A DNA stretch of 64,000 nt. It comes from DATBAX01 sp963723765. Lineage in GTDB: Bacteria > Acidobacteriota > Terriglobia > Terriglobales > Acidobacteriaceae. Both the position numbers and the translations under genes were made by a program. The notes under the pieces were generated by a model. The model did not search any database and had not been told where the DNA came from. It saw only the letters and a program-made list of their open reading frames with translations. The stretch covers positions 558,001 through 622,000 of the forward strand of contig CAVRSD010000005.1 in NCBI GenBank assembly GCA_963723765.1, read 5' to 3'. Position 1 is the stretch's first letter. Each line of letters starts with the position of its first letter. Shown piece after piece: positions 35,406 through 43,355 of this stretch.

Positions 35406-36032
35406 TCAGACGGCTACGCCATTTTTCTTTTTGCGACGTAGCAGACCGGCCACGCCCACCAAGCCAGTACCGAACAAGCCCAGCGTACTAGGCTCTGGAA
35501 CAGCACTCGTCAGCGAGGTGGTGCCGCTCACTCTTCCTCCGGCTATTCTTAATTCGACCACTTGGCCAGTCAACGTGATGCCGTTATAGGTTCCTGTAAC
35601 CGCTCCGACCAGCATGAAAGAGCTGGGAGAAGTTCGGGTACGCGGTGAAGTAGTGACGGTAACGTCTCCGCTAAAGCTGCCCTGGAAAATAATTCCCTTA
35701 GGCACGCCATTCTCGCCATCACCCTTGATGGTAAAAGTTCCACCCCCGGCAAATATGGTGGTCGTCGCGCCCGTGGCTGAATTGAAATTCGAGCTCAACT
35801 CCGCGCCGGTAGAAAAATTCAGTGTGCCCAGAGTTGGAATGCGGCCAGAAGGGAAAATCGAACCTCCGCCATTCAAGCCATCGATCTCTGTTAGTTTGGA
35901 CTTACTGAGAGTTACACCACTGCTGCTCATTGTGAGCGAGCCGCCAAGATTTTGGAAAATGAGGTTGCTGTCCGCGAATGCTGCCATGGGCAAGGCCAGC
36001 ATCATCAAAGCCATCAAAACGATTCGTCTCAT
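35406..36032 (-). CDS. PEP-CTERM sorting domain protein
   Basis: 208 aa. Signal peptide 1-20, a beta-rich middle with many Thr/Ser/Gly residues, and a C-terminal PEP-CTERM tail: VPEPSTLGLFGTGLVGVAGL followed by RRKKKNG. Such tails direct processing by an exosortase and link to extracellular polysaccharide. AGAGGG lies about eight bases before ATG 36032. No exosortase is in the window. Confidence 0.88.
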   Translation of the reverse strand: MRRIVLMALMMLALPMAAFADSNLIFQNLGGSLTMSSSGVTLSKSKLTEIDGLNGGGSIFPSGRIPTLGTLNFSTGAELSSNFNSATGATTTIFAGGGTFTIKGDGENGVPKGIIFQGSFSGDVTVTTSPRTRTSPSSFMLVGAVTGTYNGITLTGQVVELRIAGGRVSGTTSLTSAVPEPSTLGLFGTGLVGVAGLLRRKKKNGVAV

Positions 36033-36334
36033 AAGGGGTCCCTCTCAATTCAGGTCGAATATTTTAACTTTTGGACTCGCTAAATACTGGCGGGCCAAGG
36101 GAAGGCGATCCACTGAAGTTCGCACAACTCCACACAGGATTATGCACTTCTATTACCAAAGTAACAAGCATTATTTGTGTTGAATCTAAATAGGTTATGC
36201 GTAAATTTTGCTCACCCAAGGCCAAATATGTGCAAAAGCGTGCAGCTTTCGTACAAATACACTGCACATCCGCCGGTGACCCACTTGCTGACCGAGCCGA
36301 TTGATAGCTTCCCGTATAATCCTCGAATTCGCCC
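36033..36334. other. intergenic stretch before the trp cluster
   Basis: No gene. A TATAAT at 36315-36320 lies only 15 bases before the trpC ATG, which would give a nearly leaderless mRNA if used. No good -35 is seen, and no trp leader peptide with tandem Trp codons was found. Confidence 0.4.
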
Positions 36335-37144
36335 ATGCCCGCCAGCCTCGACCAAATCGTCGCCGCTACCCGCAGAAAAGTCGCTGCAACCCGGCACACT
36401 GCTGATTTACAGGATCTCGAGCGCCGGGCCCAGGCTCATACTCCTCGCGGCTTCCGGCAGGTATTGGATACCAAAAGCCAGAATGGCGTTGCCATCATTG
36501 CGGAACTTAAGAAGGCTTCGCCCTCCCGAGGATTGATTCGCGCCAATTTCGAGGTAAAAAGCCTTGCCCGGGAACTGGAAAAGGCAGGCGCGACCGCGCT
36601 CTCGGTTCTGACCGACGAAGAATTCTTCCAGGGCTCGCTGGAAAATCTGCGCCGCGCAAGTTCTTGCACACATCTCCCCTGCCTGCGCAAAGACTTTATG
36701 GTGGACGAATTCCAGATACTTGAAGCACGAGCTAATTCCGCCGACGCCATCCTGCTGATCGTCGCCGCCTTGTCTCAAGCCGAACTAACTTCCCTGGCAC
36801 GCGCTGCCCGGGATCATGGTCTCGATGTTCTGTGCGAAGCTCATGACGAAGACGAGCTCCGCCGCGCCATCGACGCCGGCTGCGATCTCATTGGCGTGAA
36901 CAGCCGCGATCTCCGCACCTTCAAAGTAGACTTGGACACCGCCTTTCGTTTGGGCGAGATGATTCCAAAAAACGTCGTGCGAGTCGCCGAGAGCGGCATC
37001 CATAGCGGAGCAGACATCGCTCGCCTGAGCGCCGCCGGGTACCAGGCTTTCTTGATCGGCGAGTCCTTGATGAAAGCCGAATCGCCCGGCGAAGCCTTGC
37101 GAACCTTGCTGGCGGAGGCAAACGTACCGACTTCCAGCTTGTAG
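36335..37144 (+). CDS. trpC: indole-3-glycerol phosphate synthase
   Basis: 269 aa TIM barrel. Catalytic residues are visible in AELKKASPSRG, RKDFMVDEFQI, LCEAHDEDEL, IGVNSRDLRTF and VAESGI. It closes CdRP to indole-3-glycerol phosphate in tryptophan synthesis. First gene of trpC-trpF-trpB-trpA. trpE, trpG and trpD are not in the window. Confidence 0.95.
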   Translation: MPASLDQIVAATRRKVAATRHTADLQDLERRAQAHTPRGFRQVLDTKSQNGVAIIAELKKASPSRGLIRANFEVKSLARELEKAGATALSVLTDEEFFQGSLENLRRASSCTHLPCLRKDFMVDEFQILEARANSADAILLIVAALSQAELTSLARAARDHGLDVLCEAHDEDELRRAIDAGCDLIGVNSRDLRTFKVDLDTAFRLGEMIPKNVVRVAESGIHSGADIARLSAAGYQAFLIGESLMKAESPGEALRTLLAEANVPTSSL

Positions 37145-37159
37145 CTTCTGATTTCGATT

Positions 37160-37195
37160 TTCCCAACGACCAAGGGCGAGCGACCAACGACGGTT
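37160..37195. repeat. CCAACGACC-word repeat
   Basis: CCCAACGACCAAGGGCGAGC then GACCAACGACGG. Same family as 39948-40048 and 47757-47790. It fills the trpC-trpF spacer. Confidence 0.6.
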
Positions 37196-37199
37196 CTTT

Positions 37200-37859
37200 A
37201 TGACCTGGATTAAAATCTGCGGCACCACGAATCTCGAAGACGCTCTGGCGGCTGTCGATGCCGGCGCTGACGCGCTCGGGTTCGTTTTTTATGAGAAAAG
37301 TTCGCGGAATGTTGATCCCGAAACCGTGCGTCAGATCGTGGCCCATCTCCCGGATACCGTCGAGAAAGTCGGCGTATTCGTGAGCGAGACCCTGGCACTG
37401 TGCGCAGCGGTAGCCCAGAGTTGTGGCCTTACCGCCGTGCAGTTACATGCCCCGGCCAATGGCAGGCTCTCGGTAAGCTCGAAACCAGCCTGCAAGCTCT
37501 TCCTGGCGGTCCCGGCGTCTCTTTTGCTCGATGAGCAGCGGCGATCCGACGTTCTCCCCAGGCAACGCGAATATGTGGACGCCGTATTCGTGGATTCTGG
37601 CAACGCTCAGCAGCCGGGAGGGACCGGAACTCAATTCGACTGGCACAGAAACGCAGACGCGATCGCCGGCCTGAGCACGATGTTCAAGGTGGTCGTCGCC
37701 GGCGGCCTCACTCCCAGCAACGTGACCGAAGCAATCCGTATACTAAGACCCTGGGGCGTGGACGTAGTTTCCGGCGTCGAAGCATCCCCTGGCAAGAAAG
37801 ATCCCGAAAAAATTCGGGCATTTATCAATGCAGTCCGGCAATCTGAGAAAATCGCTTAA
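37200..37859 (+). CDS. trpF: phosphoribosylanthranilate isomerase
   Basis: 219 aa TIM barrel. KICGTTNLEDA near the N-terminus carries the catalytic Cys, GADALGFVFYEKSSRNV is diagnostic, FDWH and VVVAGGLTPSNV supply the acidic and phosphate-binding parts, and GVDVVSGVEASPGKKDPEKI closes the barrel. It converts PRA to CdRP, the substrate of TrpC. Confidence 0.95.
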   Translation: MTWIKICGTTNLEDALAAVDAGADALGFVFYEKSSRNVDPETVRQIVAHLPDTVEKVGVFVSETLALCAAVAQSCGLTAVQLHAPANGRLSVSSKPACKLFLAVPASLLLDEQRRSDVLPRQREYVDAVFVDSGNAQQPGGTGTQFDWHRNADAIAGLSTMFKVVVAGGLTPSNVTEAIRILRPWGVDVVSGVEASPGKKDPEKIRAFINAVRQSEKIA

Positions 37860-37863
37860 GACC

Positions 37864-39084
37864 ATGGCAACCGCAACCATCACGAAGAAGAAACCAGTGT
37901 CGGCCAAGCCTGTGGCCGGGCGCTTCGGCGTGTACGGCGGCCGCTATGTCCCCGAAACGCTCATGGCCGCGCTCGAAGAATTAGAAAAGGCCTACGAGAA
38001 AGCCAGGCGGGACAAGAAATTCCAGCGGCGACTCAATGAATTACTCCACACTTACGCCGGTCGTCCCACGCCATTGTTCTTCGCCCGCAGCCTGACCAAG
38101 AAACTGGGTGGCGCAAGAATTTATCTCAAGCGCGAAGACCTGCTCCACACTGGCGCCCACAAAATTAACAACTGCCTGGGACAAGCGCTGCTCGCCGAAC
38201 GCATGGGCAAGCGCCGCATCATCGCGGAAACTGGCGCGGGACAGCACGGCGTCGCAACAGCTACGGTCTGCGCCCTGCTCGGATTCGAGTGCGTCGTCTA
38301 CATGGGCACCGAAGACATGCGCCGCCAGGAATTGAACGTCTTCCGCATGCGTTTGCTCGGAGCGGAAGTGCGCGGCGTCAATTCCGGTTCTTGCACCTTG
38401 AAAGACGCCATCAACGAAGCCATGCGCGACTGGGTAACGAACGTTCGCACTACGCATTATCTTCTCGGAAGCGTGCTCGGCGCGCATCCGTATCCAACTA
38501 TGGTGCGCGACTTCCACAAAGTGATCGGAATCGAGGCCCGCGCCCAGATTCTCAAAGCCGAAGGCAAGCTGCCCACGGCAATCATCGCCTGCGTAGGCGG
38601 CGGATCGAATGCCATCGGAATCTTTCATCAATTTCTCAAAGATAAAAAAGTAAAGCTGATTGGCGTCGAAGCCGGTGGCCGCAGCGAAAAATTAGGCGAA
38701 CACGCCGCGCGCTTTCGTGGCGGATCACCGGGCGTACTGCAGGGAACGTATTCATACGTGCTGCAAGATGCAGCCGGACAAATCGCCCTCACTCATTCCG
38801 TTTCCGCAGGACTCGATTATCCTTCCATCGGCCCAGAGCACGCCTGGATGAAGGACACCGGCCGCGCCGAATACGTCCCTGCGTCCGATGCCGAAGCACT
38901 CGAAGCCTGCACACTGCTCGCGCGCACCGAAGGAATTATTCCCGCACTCGAATCCGCGCATGCCGTGGCGGAAGTGATCAAGCGCGCCCCGAAAATGAAG
39001 AAGTCAGAAATCGTGATCGTGAACATTTCCGGGCGCGGTGATAAAGATATCGGAATCCTGAGAGAAAACTTGAAGATCGATTGA
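37864..39084 (+). CDS. trpB: tryptophan synthase beta subunit
   Basis: 406 aa from ATG 37864, the Met that begins the usual N-terminus. Fold-type II PLP enzyme: FGVYGGRYVPETLM, PLP-binding Lys in HTGAHKINNCLGQALLA, phosphate-binding GGGSNAIGIF, and HSVSAGLDYPSIGPEHA. It joins indole and serine. It begins five bases after the trpF stop. Confidence 0.96.
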   Translation: MATATITKKKPVSAKPVAGRFGVYGGRYVPETLMAALEELEKAYEKARRDKKFQRRLNELLHTYAGRPTPLFFARSLTKKLGGARIYLKREDLLHTGAHKINNCLGQALLAERMGKRRIIAETGAGQHGVATATVCALLGFECVVYMGTEDMRRQELNVFRMRLLGAEVRGVNSGSCTLKDAINEAMRDWVTNVRTTHYLLGSVLGAHPYPTMVRDFHKVIGIEARAQILKAEGKLPTAIIACVGGGSNAIGIFHQFLKDKKVKLIGVEAGGRSEKLGEHAARFRGGSPGVLQGTYSYVLQDAAGQIALTHSVSAGLDYPSIGPEHAWMKDTGRAEYVPASDAEALEACTLLARTEGIIPALESAHAVAEVIKRAPKMKKSEIVIVNISGRGDKDIGILRENLKID

Positions 39085-39198
39085 AGACTTGAGATTGCAG
39101 ATTTCAGATTGAAGATCTTGCAGGAGATTTTCGATCCGAAGACCGCAATCAATATCGACCAGTTCAATCTAAAATCTGAAATCAACACTCTAAAATCG
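39085..39198. repeat. inverted repeat of CAGATTTCAGATTG words
   Basis: Left arm GAGATTGCAGATTTCAGATT, right arm containing CAATCTAAAATCTGAAATC, with a loop of about 50 bases. It occupies the whole trpB-trpA spacer. It resembles 33538-33630 and 42503-42540. Confidence 0.7.
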
Positions 39199-39203
39199 CT
39201 CTT

Positions 39204-39969
39204 ATGCCTCTGGCCTTCACAAACAAACCATCCCTCGTCGCCTACGTAACCTGCGGCGACCCCGATCTCGCGACCACGCGTGAAGTCGATTCTGGCCGCG
39301 ATCAAAGCAGGTGCCGACATCATTGAACTCGGCGTTCCCTTCAGCGAGCCGGTCGCCGACGGCCCGGTAATCCAGCGTGCCAGCGAGCGAGCCCTCAAGA
39401 ACGGAACGACACTCGCCCAGGTCTTGCAACTGGCGGCTGAGATTCGCGTCCACGCACAATCCACCGGACTGATTATTTTTTCCTACTTGAATCCCATTCT
39501 GCGCATGGGACTGGAAAAATTCTGCAAGGTGGCGCGCCATGCAGGTATTGATGGAGCACTGGTCACTGACTTGCCTGTCGAAGAGTCCGGAGAATACCTG
39601 CGCCTGATGCGGCAAAATAATCTCGCCACCGTCTTTCTCGCCGCTCCCACCAGCCCGGACGAACGCCTCAAGCAAATCGCCCAGCATTCCACCGGCTTCG
39701 TTTACGCAGTTTCCCGCACCGGCGTCACCGGAGCGCGCCAGCAGCCGCCGGAAGAAGCCGAAAAACTGGTCCGTCGCCTGCGCAAATTCACCAAGCTGCC
39801 CATCGCTGTGGGCTTCGGCATCTCGACTCCGGAGCAGTTCGCCGCGGTCGGAAAATTCGCCGACGGCGCCGTGATCGGAAGCAAAATCGTCGAGACCATC
39901 GAGCGGAATCCCGGCAAGGAAGCGGAGTCTGTGGCACAATTTATAGGGTCGTTGGTCGTTGGCCGTTAG
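39204..39969 (+). CDS. trpA: tryptophan synthase alpha subunit (frameshift at 39288)
   Basis: 254 aa after removing one G at about 39288. Before it: MPLAFTNKPSLVAYVTCGDPDLATTREV. After it: ILAAIKAGADIIELGVPFSEPVADGP with the catalytic Glu, then DGALVTDLPVEE with the catalytic Asp, and VGFGISTPEQF. It cleaves indole-3-glycerol phosphate and passes indole to TrpB. The last residues (SLVVGR) and stop are inside a CCAACGACC-family repeat. An intact downstream frame argues for a sequence error rather than decay. Confidence 0.9.
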
Positions 39970-40048
39970 TCGTTGGCCAAACCGCTTAGTACATTCAGCT
40001 TGCAGCGAGGCAAGAAGCCAACGACCAAGGACGAACGACCAACGACTG
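39948..40048. repeat. inverted repeat of CCAACGACC words
   Basis: Left arm GGTCGTTGGTCGTTGGCCGT runs from within the end of trpA; right arm GCCAACGACCAAGGACGAAC. They pair across about 35 bases. It occupies the trpA-chorismate mutase spacer. Confidence 0.7.
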
Positions 40049-40054
40049 ATCTCT

Positions 40055-40378
40055 ATGGACATTTCCGACTGGCGCAAGAAAATCGACGAACTGGACCGCC
40101 AACTGGTGAATTTGATCAGCCAGCGGGCGCAGGCCGCCCATGAGATCGGGAAATTGAAACGCAACGCCGGGATGCCGATTTACGAGCCCGACCGTGAGCG
40201 AACAGTTTTTGATAACGCGACAAAGATCAATCCCGGGCCGCTGCCGGACCGTGATCTGCTCAGGATTTACGAACGCATCATGGATGTGATGCGCCAAATC
40301 CAGCGCGAAGAAATCGCGCCCCAGGCGGCGGAAGATGGTTCCGGCGGCACCGAAGTAGATTCAAAAGTAAATGACTAA
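40055..40378 (+). CDS. chorismate mutase, AroQ class
   Basis: 107 aa from ATG 40055. The all-helical AroQ fold is recognised by DWRKKIDELDRQLVNLISQRAQAAHEIGKLKR, YEPDRERTVFDNA and IYERIMDVMRQIQRE. It converts chorismate to prephenate, feeding tyrA two genes on. A short acidic tail follows the domain. Confidence 0.92.
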   Translation: MDISDWRKKIDELDRQLVNLISQRAQAAHEIGKLKRNAGMPIYEPDRERTVFDNATKINPGPLPDRDLLRIYERIMDVMRQIQREEIAPQAAEDGSGGTEVDSKVND

Positions 40379-40386
40379 GAAACGCA

Positions 40387-40452
40387 GTCAGCCATCAGCA
40401 CTCAGCCGTAAGCTGGGGGGCAAGCTGAGAGCTGACAGCTGAGAGCTGATAG
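40387..40452. repeat. AGCTGACAGCTGAGAGC-word inverted repeat
   Basis: AGCCATCAGCACTCAGCCGT, then AGCTGAGAGCTGACAGCTGA. Related words flank 61178-61280. It fills the chorismate mutase-DAHP synthase spacer. Confidence 0.6.
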
Positions 40453-40458
40453 CGACTT

Positions 40459-41478
40459 ATGATTGTTGCCATGCAAGACACGGCGAGTGATGAGCAGATC
40501 CAGGACGTGGTGGAACACCTCGTCCGCATGGGATTTGCCGTTCATCGCACTACTGGCGAGCGCCAGACCATCCTCGCGGCAGTTGGCGCGCGCATCGATT
40601 TCGATACTCGCAATCTCGAGGTCCTTTCCGGCGTCGAAAAAGTCCACCGCATCAGCGCCCCCTACAAGCTTGCGGGACGCAGCTTCCGTCCCGAAGGCAC
40701 CATCATTGAGTTTCCCAATGGCTTGAAAGTTGGCGGCAAGGAAGTCATCATCATGGCGGGGCCGTGCTCGGTGGAATCGCGCGAACAGCTTTTCACCGTC
40801 GCCGAATTGATCGCCAAAGCCGGCGCCCGCGCACTCCGTGGCGGCGCTTTCAAACCTCGCAGCTCGCCGTATTCTTTTCAGGGCATGGGCCTCGAAGGGC
40901 TCAAGCTTCTGCGCGAGGCGGGCGACAAGTTCAAATTATTGGTCATCAGCGAAGTCATGGAGATTTCGCAGATCGACGTGATGCTTCCCTACATCGACAT
41001 TTTTCAGGTAGGTGCGCGCAACATGCAAAACTTCAATCTCCTGCGCGAACTGGGCAAGGTCAAGAAGCCTGTCCTGCTCAAGCGCGGCATCGCCGCCACC
41101 ATCGAAGAGCTTCTGCTCTCCGCCGAATACATTATGTCGGGCGGAAATTACGAAGTCATTCTGTGCGAGCGCGGCATCCGCACCTTTGAAACTTACACGC
41201 GCAACACGCTCGACGTCTCGGCCATCCCGGTGGTCCACAAGCTTTCGCATCTGCCCATGGCGTCCGATCCTTCGCACGGCACTGGATTGCGTGACCAGGT
41301 TCCACCCATGGCGCGCGCTTCGGTCGCGGCGGGCGCGGACGTGCTGCTGATGGAAGTGCATCACGATCCCGACAAAGCTTTTTCGGATGGCGCGCAATCC
41401 CTCTATCCAGCACAATTTGCCAAATTGATGGACGAGTTGCGCATGATCGCACCAGCCGTAGGACGCACCATCGCCTAA
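40459..41478 (+). CDS. aroF: 3-deoxy-7-phosphoheptulonate (DAHP) synthase, type I beta with N-terminal regulatory domain
   Basis: 339 aa. Residues 1-70 form a ferredoxin/ACT-like domain (MIVAMQDTASDEQIQDVV..), as in the Thermotoga-type enzyme that is inhibited by Tyr and Phe. The barrel carries IIMAGPCSVES (metal Cys), GGAFKPRSSPYSFQG, PVLLKRG, and DPSHGTGLRD with the metal ligands. It condenses PEP and erythrose 4-phosphate, the first shikimate step. Confidence 0.94.
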   Translation: MIVAMQDTASDEQIQDVVEHLVRMGFAVHRTTGERQTILAAVGARIDFDTRNLEVLSGVEKVHRISAPYKLAGRSFRPEGTIIEFPNGLKVGGKEVIIMAGPCSVESREQLFTVAELIAKAGARALRGGAFKPRSSPYSFQGMGLEGLKLLREAGDKFKLLVISEVMEISQIDVMLPYIDIFQVGARNMQNFNLLRELGKVKKPVLLKRGIAATIEELLLSAEYIMSGGNYEVILCERGIRTFETYTRNTLDVSAIPVVHKLSHLPMASDPSHGTGLRDQVPPMARASVAAGADVLLMEVHHDPDKAFSDGAQSLYPAQFAKLMDELRMIAPAVGRTIA

Positions 41479-41485
41479 ATCTTTT

Positions 41486-41580
41486 CACCACGGAGACACG
41501 GAGCCATGGAGAAAACCCTTAGCCTGCATTTGATTTTATGAATATTTAGTTTTTCTCCGTGCCTCCGTGTCTCCGTGGTA
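41486..41580. repeat. 95-bp MITE-like element bounded by CACCACGGAG inverted arms
   Basis: Left arm 41486-41515 starts CACCACGGAGACACGGAGCC. Right arm 41551-41580 ends CTCCGTGTCTCCGTGGTA. Internal 35 bases are non-coding. The arms have the same orientation and word pattern as the GxxExxY element at 10621. It lies between aroF and tyrA. Confidence 0.6.
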
Positions 41581-41593
41581 AAAATTCCCCTGC

Positions 41594-42499
41594 ATGTCCA
41601 TTCGCCAAATCACTATCGTCGGTACCGGCCTGATCGGCGGCTCGCTCGGATTGGCCTTGAAGAAGCACCACTTCACCGGACGGATCATCGGCTGCGACCG
41701 CGCCCCGGTGCTGGAACGCGCACGTGCCAAGGGCGCAATCGATGAAGGCCACGTCCATCCCGCGGACGCCGCGCGCGGCAGCCAGGTCATCGTGCTGGCC
41801 ACGCCGGTCGGCGGCATTATTGAACTGATCGAGCGTCTGGGTGCAGCCACGTCACCGAAAACTCTACTCACCGATGTGGGCAGCACCAAGGGCGAAGTGC
41901 TGGCACAAGCAAAAAAAGTCTTCGGCAAGAATGTCAGCCGCCGCTTTCTCGCCGGACATCCCATGGCCGGCAAAGAACAAGCAGGCGTCGATTTCGCCGA
42001 TCCTGATTTATTTCAGGGTGCGGCATGGTTTTTCACTCCGATCGCCGGACAGAATATTCATGAAGGACTGAGCGGAGAATTTCTCGAGTGGGTAGAAAAG
42101 CTCGGCGCCCGCATTGCCAGCCTCGACGCCGACGCCCACGATCAGCTCTGCGCCTGGATCAGCCATTTGCCCCAGCTCATTTCCACCGCGCTAGCCGCAT
42201 CTTTGGTAGATGAATACGGCGAAGACGCTCCTCTGCTTGACGCCGGCGGCCGCGCATTGCGTGAGATGACCCGGATTTCCGCCAGTCCCTACTCGATGTG
42301 GCGTGACATCGCGCTTACCAACAAAAAGAGCATCCAGAAAGCTTTGCACAAGCTGGAGCAGCGCCTGGCCCACATCCGCGAAAACTTGGACACACGCGAG
42401 CTGGCCCTGGAGTTCGAACGCGCGCACCATCTGAGAAAAATCACCCAGCAAAGTCTCTCACCACGGAGACACGGAGACACCGAGAAAAAGAAGCATTAA
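41594..42499 (+). CDS. tyrA: prephenate dehydrogenase (TyrA family)
   Basis: 301 aa. Rossmann motif GTGLIGGSLGLALKK (residues 10-24), the catalytic His in LAGHPMAGKEQAG, then a helical dimerisation domain (AWISHLPQLISTALAASL). It oxidatively decarboxylates prephenate to 4-hydroxyphenylpyruvate with NAD. The last 14 residues (SPRRHGDTEKKKH) are encoded by a dispersed repeat arm (42459-42488) and are probably not native to the family. It ends the aromatic cluster. Confidence 0.93.
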   Translation: MSIRQITIVGTGLIGGSLGLALKKHHFTGRIIGCDRAPVLERARAKGAIDEGHVHPADAARGSQVIVLATPVGGIIELIERLGAATSPKTLLTDVGSTKGEVLAQAKKVFGKNVSRRFLAGHPMAGKEQAGVDFADPDLFQGAAWFFTPIAGQNIHEGLSGEFLEWVEKLGARIASLDADAHDQLCAWISHLPQLISTALAASLVDEYGEDAPLLDAGGRALREMTRISASPYSMWRDIALTNKKSIQKALHKLEQRLAHIRENLDTRELALEFERAHHLRKITQQSLSPRRHGDTEKKKH

Positions 42500-42570
42500 A
42501 GACAAATTTCAGATTTTGGATTGTAGATTTCAGATTTAGGTTTTCTCTGTGCCTCCGTGTCTCCGTGGTG
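42459..42570. repeat. 112-bp MITE-like element bounded by CACCACGGAG arms, overlapping the tyrA 3' end
   Basis: Left arm 42459-42488 (CACCACGGAGACACGGAGAC...) encodes the tail of TyrA. Right arm 42541-42570 is its imperfect reverse complement ending CTCCGTGTCTCCGTGGTG. Inside is a CAGATTTTGGATTG-type word repeat. It has the same arms as 41486-41580. Confidence 0.6.
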
Positions 42571-42594
42571 AAATTGTTCTAGAATTCTAGTCGC

Positions 42595-43302
42595 ATGAAT
42601 AAAGTCATCGCCAACGCCGATGAAGCCGTCAAGGATGTCTTCGACGGCGCCACCATCATGGTGGGTGGCTTCGGCCTCTGTGGCATGCCGGAAAACCTTA
42701 TCCGCGCCCTCGCCCGCAAAGGGGTCAAGAATCTTCACACCATCAGCAACAATGTCGGCGTCGATGGACTCGGCATGGGCCTCCTGCTTGCTGCCGGGCA
42801 GATTCGCTCACATATCGGAACCTACGTCGGCGAAAACAAACTGCTCGAGCAGATGGTCTTGCAAGGCACCATCAAACTCGATCTCATCCCGCAAGGAACA
42901 TTTTCCGAACGCATTCGCGCCGGCGGTGCAGGCATTCCCGCGTTTTACACTCCCGCTGGATTTGGCACTTTGGTGGCCGAGGGCAAGGAAACTCGCGAAT
43001 TCGACGGACGCCCCTACATCATGGAACATGCGCTGAAAGCCGACTTCGCCTTCGTGAAAGCCTGGAAAGGCGATAAGTGGGGAAATCTGGTTTACCGCAA
43101 AACGGCGCGGAATTTTAATCCCATGATGGCCACCGCCGCGAAAATCACGATTGCGGAAGTCGAACATCTGGTCGAAGTCGGCGCGATCGATCCCGAGCTG
43201 GTCCATACGCCTAGCGTCTATGTAAAACGAATTTTCCAGGGAGAGCAGTTCGAAAAAGTAATCGAAAGACGAACCGTGCGTAAAGCGGCACAGACTACGT
43301 AG
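42595..43302 (+). CDS. scoA: 3-oxoacid CoA-transferase subunit A
   Basis: 235 aa. IMVGGFGLCGMPENLI near residue 22 and the NNVGVDGLGMG and PAFYTPAGFGTLVAEGKE motifs mark the alpha subunit of family I CoA-transferases. With ScoB it moves CoA between succinyl-CoA and acetoacetate, linking ketone-body or branched fatty-acid breakdown to the TCA cycle. It follows tyrA after an IR element, so cotranscription is uncertain. Confidence 0.93.
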   Translation: MNKVIANADEAVKDVFDGATIMVGGFGLCGMPENLIRALARKGVKNLHTISNNVGVDGLGMGLLLAAGQIRSHIGTYVGENKLLEQMVLQGTIKLDLIPQGTFSERIRAGGAGIPAFYTPAGFGTLVAEGKETREFDGRPYIMEHALKADFAFVKAWKGDKWGNLVYRKTARNFNPMMATAAKITIAEVEHLVEVGAIDPELVHTPSVYVKRIFQGEQFEKVIERRTVRKAAQTT

Positions 43303-43343
43303 GGACAGAGGCCTCGGCTGTCCGCCGGACGAGAAGTCCGGCA
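43299..43343. repeat. GGGACAG..CCTCGGCTGTCC repeat in the scoA-scoB spacer
   Basis: GTAGGGACAGAGGCCTCGGC, then a hairpin GCCGGACGAGAAGTCCGGC. Relatives at 46558-46605 and 61208-61238. The scoA stop lies at its edge. Confidence 0.55.
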
Positions 43344-43355
43344 GTTTTACAAACT

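Noticed and set aside
41486..42570. Rho-independent terminators for aroF and tyrA
   Set aside because: The hairpins are long with large loops and share sequence with each other and with 10621; they fit repeat elements better, although they may also end transcripts.
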